Shown here piece by piece: positions 5,397 through 9,350 of a DNA stretch of 9,350 nucleotides. Location of the stretch: assembly GCA_900554495.1 (NCBI GenBank), contig USHR01000060.1:1-9350 (forward strand). The letters are read 5' to 3'. The notes below the pieces were generated by a model, which saw only the letters and a program-made list of their open reading frames with translations, was not told the DNA's origin and ran no database searches. The number at the start of each line of letters is the position of its first letter. Within the stretch, counting starts at the first letter, position 1. The DNA comes from an uncultured Collinsella sp. (GTDB lineage Bacteria > Actinomycetota > Coriobacteriia > Coriobacteriales > Coriobacteriaceae). The translations under genes were made by a program, and so were the position numbers.

Positions 5397-6766
5397 TTGG
5401 TCAGACCGGCGCGGAACACGGTGGCATCGCCATCGGCCTGGCTCGGATCGTAGAGGTTCAGGGCAGCCACATACATGGCGGCAGCGGTGACCAGGTCGTC
5501 CTTGTAGGTGACCTCGTTGGGAGCGTGAGCCTGAGACTCGGCACCCGGGCCAAAGCCGACGCAGGGGATGCCATAGCGGCCCTGGATGGAAACGCAGTTC
5601 GTGGAGAAGGTCCACTTGTCGCACAGCGGGCGACCGGTGCGCTTGTCCATGCTGGGTTCGCAGCCGATGCGCTCGTCACCGAACATGGCCTTGTGGGCGT
5701 CGACAAGGGCCTTGACGTGCGGAGCGGTCTCCTTGTTGATCCACGTGGGGAAGTAAGCCTCGGTCTCGTAGACCTCGCCGGTCCAGGACGGACGGTCGTA
5801 CATGTACATGGAGACCTTCACGTCGTCGCCGTACTTCTTGGCTGCCGGCAGGTTACGGATCTCGTCCAGGCAGGACTCCCAGGTCTCGCCGGCGGTCATG
5901 CGACGGTCGATGGAGATGGCGCAGGAGTCAGCGACAGCGCAGCGGCTGGGGCTGGTGTAGAAGATCTGGCTGACGGTGCAGGTGCCGCGGCCCAGGAAGC
6001 GGGCGTCCTCGAAGTGCTCGGGGTTGTACTTGGGATCGAGCATCTTGACGAGGCCCTTGATGTCGGTCGACTCGTCGCAGCCGTTGTTGTTGAGAGCGCG
6101 GACGTCGGCGATGATGTCGGCCATCTTGTAGATGGCATTGTCGCCGCGGTCGGGAGCAGAGCCGTGGCAGGAGGTGCCGTGAACGTCGACGCGGATCTCC
6201 ATGCGGCCGCGGTGACCGCGATAGATGCCGCCGTCGGTGGGCTCGGTGGAAATGACGAACTCGGGCTTAATGCCGTCCTTGTTGTAGATGTACTGCCAGC
6301 ACATGCCGTCGCAGTCCTCTTCCTGGACGGTGCCGACGACCATGATCTTGTAGCCCTCGGGGATGAGGCCCATGTCCTTCATCATCTTGGCAGCGTAGGT
6401 AGCAGAAGCCATGCCACCCTCCTGGTCGGAGCCGCCGCGGCCGTAGATGATCTCGTCGGTCTCGTAGCCCTCATAGGGATCGGCGTCCCAGTTCTCGATG
6501 TTGCCGATGCCGACGGTGTCGATGTGGGAGTCGATGGCGATGATCTTGTCGCCCTCGCCCATAAAGCCCATAACGTTGCCCAGGCCGTCGACCTTGACCT
6601 CGTCATAGCCAAGGCTCTCCATCTCGGCCTTGATGCAGGCGACAACCTCACCCTCCTCGCAAGACTCAGAGGGATGGGAGATCATGGCGCGCAGGAAGCG
6701 AGTCATATCAGCACGGTGGGACTCAGCAGCAGCCTTGATAGCGTCGAAATCGAGTTCTTTAGCCAT
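5381..6766 (-). CDS. ygeY: YgeY-family M20 metallohydrolase
   Basis: This 461-residue member of the M20 peptidase/amidohydrolase clan belongs to the YgeY group, often annotated as selenium-metabolism-linked hydrolase because of its gene neighbourhood. Two-metal-site residues are visible: H81 and D83 in DSHIDTV, D114 in GRGGSDQEGG, the E149-E150 pair in VQEED, E175 in STEPTD, and a late histidine in SQAHAPNE (about 429). H201 in HGTSCHGSAPDRGDN lies in the lid/dimerisation domain. M20 enzymes hydrolyse amide or carbamoyl bonds; in this cluster a deacylase or decarbamoylase role on a diaminopropionate derivative is plausible (inference). ATG at 6766 follows AAAGG (6776-6780). No in-frame TGA is present, so it is not itself a selenoprotein. 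It lies 74 bases after ygeX. Confidence 0.92.
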   Translation of the reverse strand: MAKELDFDAIKAAAESHRADMTRFLRAMISHPSESCEEGEVVACIKAEMESLGYDEVKVDGLGNVMGFMGEGDKIIAIDSHIDTVGIGNIENWDADPYEGYETDEIIYGRGGSDQEGGMASATYAAKMMKDMGLIPEGYKIMVVGTVQEEDCDGMCWQYIYNKDGIKPEFVISTEPTDGGIYRGHRGRMEIRVDVHGTSCHGSAPDRGDNAIYKMADIIADVRALNNNGCDESTDIKGLVKMLDPKYNPEHFEDARFLGRGTCTVSQIFYTSPSRCAVADSCAISIDRRMTAGETWESCLDEIRNLPAAKKYGDDVKVSMYMYDRPSWTGEVYETEAYFPTWINKETAPHVKALVDAHKAMFGDERIGCEPSMDKRTGRPLCDKWTFSTNCVSIQGRYGIPCVGFGPGAESQAHAPNEVTYKDDLVTAAAMYVAALNLYDPSQADGDATVFRAGLTNNKID

Positions 6767-6806
6767 TGTTCATAACCTTTCAAACGAAGGAATCTACCTG
6801 TGAGGT

Positions 6807-6833
6807 GGCGGAGCGATACCTATTTACTCCGCC
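6807..6833 (-). repeat. Intercistronic hairpin between ygeX and ygeY
   Basis: GGCGGAG (6807-6813) and CTCCGCC (6827-6833) form a 7-bp GC stem with a 13-base AT-richer loop, eight bases after the ygeX stop. No T-run follows on the minus strand. It may protect the 3' end of ygeX mRNA or tune downstream expression. Confidence 0.55.
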
Positions 6834-6840
6834 CCAACGA

Positions 6841-8055
6841 TTAGCAAGTGGGATATTCGCCTTCCCAGACAATGCGGCGATACTGGTCGGGGTCCGTGTC
6901 ACCTTCCGTGGAGAAGCAGAGCACAGAGCTCGTCTTGTCCAGGCCGATGAGCTCCTTGAGCTCGGCGTACTCGGGATCGAGCATGAGGGTCTCGACCAGG
7001 CCGGTGGTCACAGCGCCGGACTCGCCGGAGATGACGCGCGGGTCGCCCTTCTCGGGGGCGCCTAGGGTGCGCATGCCGCGAGCGGTGACCCAGTCGGGGC
7101 AGGACACGAAGGCGGTAGCGTGGTTGCGCAGGATATCCCAGCCCAGGATGTTGGGCTCGCCACAGCACAGGCCGGCCATGATGGAGGGCATGTCGCCGTC
7201 CACGATGCGCGGGTCGCCGTCGCCGGCGGCAGCGCCCTTGTACAGGCAGGCGGCCGGAGCGCACTCAACCACAACGAAAGTCGGCGGGTTATCGGGATAC
7301 AGGTTGGTGAAGTAGCCCACCACGGCGCCGGCGAGCGAGCCTACGCCAGCCTGGACAAAGACGTGCGTCGGGCGGTTGATGGCCATCTCGCGCAGCTGCT
7401 CGGCAGCCTCGGAAGCCATGGTGCCGTAGCCCTCCATGATCCAGGACGGGATCTTCTCGTAGCCCTCCCAGGCGGTGTCCTGAACGATGACGCCGCGCTC
7501 GCAGGCATCGGCCTCGGCGGCGGCCATGCGCACGCACTCGTCGTAGTTGACCTCTTCGATGGTCACCGTGGCGCCCTCGGCGGCGATGTTATCGAAGCGG
7601 GGCTTGGTGGAACCTTTGGGCATGTGCACGACGGCCTTCTGGCCCAGCTTGTTGGCAGCCCATGCCACGCCACGGCCATGGTTGCCGTCGGTGGCGGTAA
7701 AGAAGGTGGCCTGGCCAAAGTCCTTGGCAAGCTGATCGGAGGTCAGGTAATCGAAGGTGCAGTCGGCAACGTCCTTGCCGGTCTCGTCGGCAATATAGTT
7801 GGCCATGGCAAACGAGCCGCCCAGGACCTTAAAGGCGTTGAGGCCAAAGCGATAGCTCTCGTCCTTAACGCACAGGTTGGACAGGCCCAGGCGCGCAGCC
7901 TGACCGTCCAGGCGGGCAAGCGGAGTGACGGTGTACTGGGGGAACGACTGGTGGAAGGCACGGGCCTTCTTCACATGGTCGAGGCTCATGATTCCCAAGT
8001 GCTTGTCATCGCTCTTGGGCATCGTGTTGCTCGCCCACTGGATCTTATCGGCCAT
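6841..8055 (-). CDS. ygeX: 2,3-diaminopropionate ammonia-lyase
   Basis: This 404-residue PLP enzyme of fold type II resembles E. coli DAPAL (YgeX, 398 residues), which converts 2,3-diaminopropionate to pyruvate and two ammonia. The Schiff-base lysine is K76 in RFGLNAFKVLGG. Asp in ATDGNHGRG (D123) and in VQDTAWEGYE (D193) match the two catalytic aspartates known from the E. coli enzyme (Asp120 and Asp189). AGVGSLAGAV (236-245) is the glycine-rich phosphate-binding loop. ATG at 8055 has AAGGAG (8064-8069) eight bases upstream, the best ribosome binding site of the operon. It is the first gene of the unit and is divergent from the PAS/HTH regulator. The pyruvate it makes would link the pathway to fermentation and short-chain acids. 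Threonine dehydratase is excluded by the DAPAL-specific motifs. Confidence 0.95.
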   Translation of the reverse strand: MADKIQWASNTMPKSDDKHLGIMSLDHVKKARAFHQSFPQYTVTPLARLDGQAARLGLSNLCVKDESYRFGLNAFKVLGGSFAMANYIADETGKDVADCTFDYLTSDQLAKDFGQATFFTATDGNHGRGVAWAANKLGQKAVVHMPKGSTKPRFDNIAAEGATVTIEEVNYDECVRMAAAEADACERGVIVQDTAWEGYEKIPSWIMEGYGTMASEAAEQLREMAINRPTHVFVQAGVGSLAGAVVGYFTNLYPDNPPTFVVVECAPAACLYKGAAAGDGDPRIVDGDMPSIMAGLCCGEPNILGWDILRNHATAFVSCPDWVTARGMRTLGAPEKGDPRVISGESGAVTTGLVETLMLDPEYAELKELIGLDKTSSVLCFSTEGDTDPDQYRRIVWEGEYPTC

Positions 8056-8141
8056 ACGGTGAACTCCTTAAGTCCTCTCTTGCCGGCCCCCGCATACGCG
8101 TTTCAGCCCGATCCCATTCACACGGCTGAACTTTTATGTGG

Positions 8142-8194
8142 ATGCCAAACAAAAAGTTTGTTAGTAATGTTCTATCACACTTTTTGATTGGCAT
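8142..8194. promoter_or_regulatory. Imperfect 19-bp inverted repeat, candidate operator
   Basis: ATGCCAAACAAAAAGTTTG (8142-8160) is matched at 17 of 19 positions by the reverse complement of 8176-8194, with a 15-base spacer (8161-8175). The arms are 34 bp apart centre to centre, about three helical turns, so two protein dimers or one tetramer could bind the same DNA face. The position between divergent genes fits an operator for the adjacent regulator. Binding is inferred only. Confidence 0.55.
8148..8162. promoter_or_regulatory. Palindrome AACAAA-N3-TTTGTT, candidate operator copy 1
   Basis: This is a perfect 6-bp inverted repeat with a three-base centre (AAG). It overlaps the left arm of the larger inverted repeat. 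A near copy is at 8199-8213, 51 bp away centre to centre, close to five helical turns. Confidence 0.45.
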
Positions 8195-8198
8195 ACCT

Positions 8199-8213
8199 AA
8201 CGAATTGTTTGTT
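8199..8213. promoter_or_regulatory. Palindrome AACGAA-N3-TTTGTT, candidate operator copy 2
   Basis: The half-sites and spacing match the 8148-8162 palindrome with one arm mismatch (G for A) and a different centre (TTG). The in-phase spacing of the pair suggests cooperative binding. The binding protein is unknown; the divergent PAS/HTH protein is the natural candidate. Confidence 0.45.
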
Positions 8214-8332
8214 GCCGTAATCGGTACTTTTTCGCCGCCGAACGGTCACACAACGCAGCGACGCTTTCGTTATTTGCGAACAGGTGTGGTTTATGGCAAA
8301 GTGTGCCCAAACTAATTTTTAGGAAGGTACCC

Positions 8333-8986
8333 ATGACCCCCGCACAGATTGAGTTTTACAAGCGCCTCGCACACGGTCTGGCGCTCCAATTTGGCCCCAA
8401 CTGCGAAGTCGTCGTCCACGATCTGGAGACCGATGACGTGGACCACTCCATCGTGGTGATCGAAAACGGCCACGTCAGCGGGCGCAAACTGGGTGACGGC
8501 CCCAGCCATATCGTATTTGAGTCCATGCACGAGGGCGCCACCGATGTACACGACCGCGAGCCGTACCTCACTAAAACCACCGACGGCAAGCTGCTCAAGT
8601 CCTCGACGATCTTTATCCGCAACGACGAGGGCAAGCCCGTCGGCATTTTGGGCATCAACTTTGACATTACGCTTATGAAGGCTTTTGAGCGCTCGCTCGA
8701 TGCCTTTACCGGCACCGGCGGCACGGGCTACACTGAGCCCGAGCCCATTACCAAGAACATCGGCGACCTGCTCGAGGACCTGCTGCACGAGTGCGAGCAG
8801 TTTGTGGGCAAGCCCGCGGCACTCATGACCAAAGACGAGCGCATTCGTGCCATTGGCTACCTCGACCGTCGCGGTGCCTTCCTCATTTCCAAGTCGAGCG
8901 AGCGCGCCTGCGAGTTCTTTGGCATCTCCAAGTACAGCTTCTATAGCTACCTCAATGAGGCCAAGGCGGCGGCCGGCGACAAGTAG
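8333..8986 (+). CDS. YheO/DauR-like PAS-HTH transcriptional regulator
   Basis: This 217-residue cytoplasmic regulator has a YheO-like PAS domain (about residues 5-117, with EVVVHDLETDDVDHSIVVIENGHVSGR and the end GILGINFDITLMKAFERSL). A linker follows, then a C-terminal helix-turn-helix domain (about 160-213) with RRGAFLISKSSERACEFFGISKYSFYSYLNEA, where SKYSFYSYLNEA should be the recognition helix. The architecture matches YheO and the D-arginine regulator DauR. ATG at 8333 is chosen because AGGAAGG (8321-8327) lies five bases upstream; a GTG at 8303 in frame has no such site. It is divergent from ygeX, so control of that operon and of its own gene is the simplest reading. The PAS domain probably senses a small pathway metabolite; the ligand and the sign of control cannot be read from sequence. 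Confidence 0.88.
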   Translation: MTPAQIEFYKRLAHGLALQFGPNCEVVVHDLETDDVDHSIVVIENGHVSGRKLGDGPSHIVFESMHEGATDVHDREPYLTKTTDGKLLKSSTIFIRNDEGKPVGILGINFDITLMKAFERSLDAFTGTGGTGYTEPEPITKNIGDLLEDLLHECEQFVGKPAALMTKDERIRAIGYLDRRGAFLISKSSERACEFFGISKYSFYSYLNEAKAAAGDK

Positions 8987-8988
8987 GC

Positions 8989-9025
8989 ACTCGCCTGGAT
9001 TGCCCCTCCCCTTTTGGGCGCGAGT
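8989..9025 (+). terminator. Possible weak terminator hairpin after the regulator gene
   Basis: ACTCGC (8989-8994) pairs with GCGAGT (9020-9025), and GCCC (9002-9005) with GGGC (9016-9019), leaving a seven-base bulge on the left side. It begins two bases after the regulator stop. No T-run follows, so function as an intrinsic terminator is doubtful. Confidence 0.3.
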
Positions 9026-9069
9026 TCTGGAAAGCACGAATCCGAGACCGAGCCGCTTGGGAAGTTCCA

Positions 9070-9075
9070 TATAAT
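9070..9075 (+). promoter_or_regulatory. Candidate -10 box of the 3'-edge gene
   Basis: TATAAT is a perfect -10 consensus in otherwise GC-rich DNA, 34 bases before the ATG at 9110. No recognisable -35 hexamer lies 16-18 bases upstream (ACCGAG at 17), so it would need an activator or other contacts. It suggests the downstream gene has its own short-leader promoter. Confidence 0.5.
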
Positions 9076-9109
9076 CGATGTCATTAGTATTTCGAAAGGA
9101 TGGGACAGA

Positions 9110-9350
9110 ATGGCGTTGAGCAAGGCATCATGCACCGGTCGCGGATTGATTCCGGCAATTGGTGGACATGTGCACCGCATGTTCGATGAGGGTGAAGACG
9201 ACCTGTTTTCGCTGAGCCTTGACGACGTGATGGATGATCGCCCGTGGACCGCCGACGAACTCATGAGCGGCGGGGCTCGCCCGTCAAGTCCCAATCCCGC
9301 ACTTGCGCCTAAGTCCGCACCTGCGCCGGCTCCTGCGCAGTCGCCTGTTT
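9110..9350 (+). CDS. Unrecognised acidic, Pro/Ala-rich protein, 3' truncated
   Basis: A reading frame opens at ATG 9110 and runs off the window after 80 codons. GAAAGG (9094-9099) lies ten bases upstream and a perfect TATAAT at 9070. The first 25 residues include GRGLIPAIGGHVHRMF. Next comes an acidic stretch (DEGEDDLFSLSLDDVMDD, about 26-43), then WTADELMSG. From about residue 56 it becomes a Pro/Ala/Ser-rich low-complexity region (APKSAPAPAPAQSP), typical of a flexible linker before a further domain. No signal peptide or membrane segment is seen in the visible part. I do not recognise the family. It appears to be its own transcription unit and need not belong to the purine cluster. The gene call rests on the ribosome binding site, promoter and uninterrupted frame. 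Confidence 0.65.
   Translation, partial: MALSKASCTGRGLIPAIGGHVHRMFDEGEDDLFSLSLDDVMDDRPWTADELMSGGARPSSPNPALAPKSAPAPAPAQSPV

Larger units (their letters stand above)
8056..8332. promoter_or_regulatory. Divergent ygeX / regulator control region
   Basis: This 277-base region must hold the promoters for both the ygeX operon (-) and the regulator gene (+). Its centre (about 8130-8230) is clearly more AT-rich than the genes around it. It carries several inverted repeats, listed separately. I could not find a convincing -35/-10 pair on either strand; TATGGC (8292-8297) is a weak -10 candidate for the regulator gene. Ribosome binding sites are AAGGAG (8064-8069, minus) and AGGAAGG (8321-8327, plus). 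Confidence 0.75.

Noticed and set aside
5381..6766. YgeY as a selenoprotein
   Set aside because: The name reflects genomic association only. No in-frame TGA is present, so there is no selenocysteine codon.
5294..6775. 493-codon plus-strand frame opposite ygeY
   Set aside because: It is Val/Asp/Gly/Ala-rich, low-complexity antisense to a clear M20 hydrolase.
7120..8187. 355-codon plus-strand frame opposite ygeX
   Set aside because: It is antisense to a clear PLP lyase and runs into the control region without motifs.
8303..8332. Ten-residue upstream extension of the regulator from GTG 8303
   Set aside because: No ribosome binding site precedes it, while AGGAAGG is correctly placed for ATG 8333.
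9100..9189. 29-residue frame from ATG 9100 overlapping the edge gene
   Set aside because: The ATG abuts GAAAGG with no spacing, and the product is short with unusual composition. The frame from 9110 fits the same ribosome binding site better and stays open.
8947..9294. 115-codon minus-strand frame across the regulator end and edge gene
   Set aside because: It is antisense to both plus-strand frames, crosses the TATAAT promoter candidate, and has no motif or ribosome binding evidence.
1..9350. CRISPR arrays, tRNA, rRNA, insertion sequences or phage genes
   Set aside because: I saw no regularly spaced direct repeats, no cloverleaf candidates, and no transposase, integrase or phage-like frames. 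The only mobile-element sequence is the synthetic Tn5 end in the adapter.

Overview
This looks like the end of a draft (probably metagenomic) contig from a high-GC gut anaerobe. The gene set, the GC-rich codons and the YheO-type regulator suggest a Coriobacteriia member such as Collinsella, but that placement is inference. Bases 4-36 are not biological: they match the Illumina Nextera read-1 adapter with its Tn5 mosaic end, so genomic sequence starts at about 37.

Layout. Bases 39-734 (+) are the 3' part of a YqeC-family P-loop protein. It converges on a minus-strand pair, mocA (2220-2834) then hyuA (844-2211). A perfect 27-bp palindrome lies between the converging genes. Upstream of mocA, a terminator-like hairpin (2962-2994) ends a second minus-strand operon of four genes in the order ygeX (6841-8055), ygeY (5381-6766), ygeW (3977-5179) and yqeA (3012-3962). 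A 277-bp intergenic region rich in AT-rich inverted repeats separates ygeX from a divergent PAS/HTH regulator gene (8333-8986, +). The right edge holds the start of an unrecognised acidic, Pro/Ala-rich protein (9110 onward, +). No gene-free stretch exceeds 300 bases.

Function. This is the accessory-hydrolase half of the E. coli ygeW-ygeX-ygeY-hyuA-yqeA-yqeB-yqeC-mocA type cluster. To my knowledge, related clusters in gut anaerobes have been linked to anaerobic purine/uric-acid breakdown. A reasonable reading is that HyuA and YgeY open or trim ureido/amide intermediates and YgeW transfers a carbamoyl group to phosphate. YqeA would then make ATP from carbamoyl phosphate, and YgeX would cleave 2,3-diaminopropionate to pyruvate and ammonia. 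YqeC and MocA would mature a molybdenum (possibly selenium-dependent) hydroxylase whose gene is not in the window. The order of steps is inference.

The most interesting unexplained structures are the repeat array between ygeX and the regulator, the long palindrome at 739-826, the two cysteine clusters in YqeC, and the hairpins at the operon junctions.
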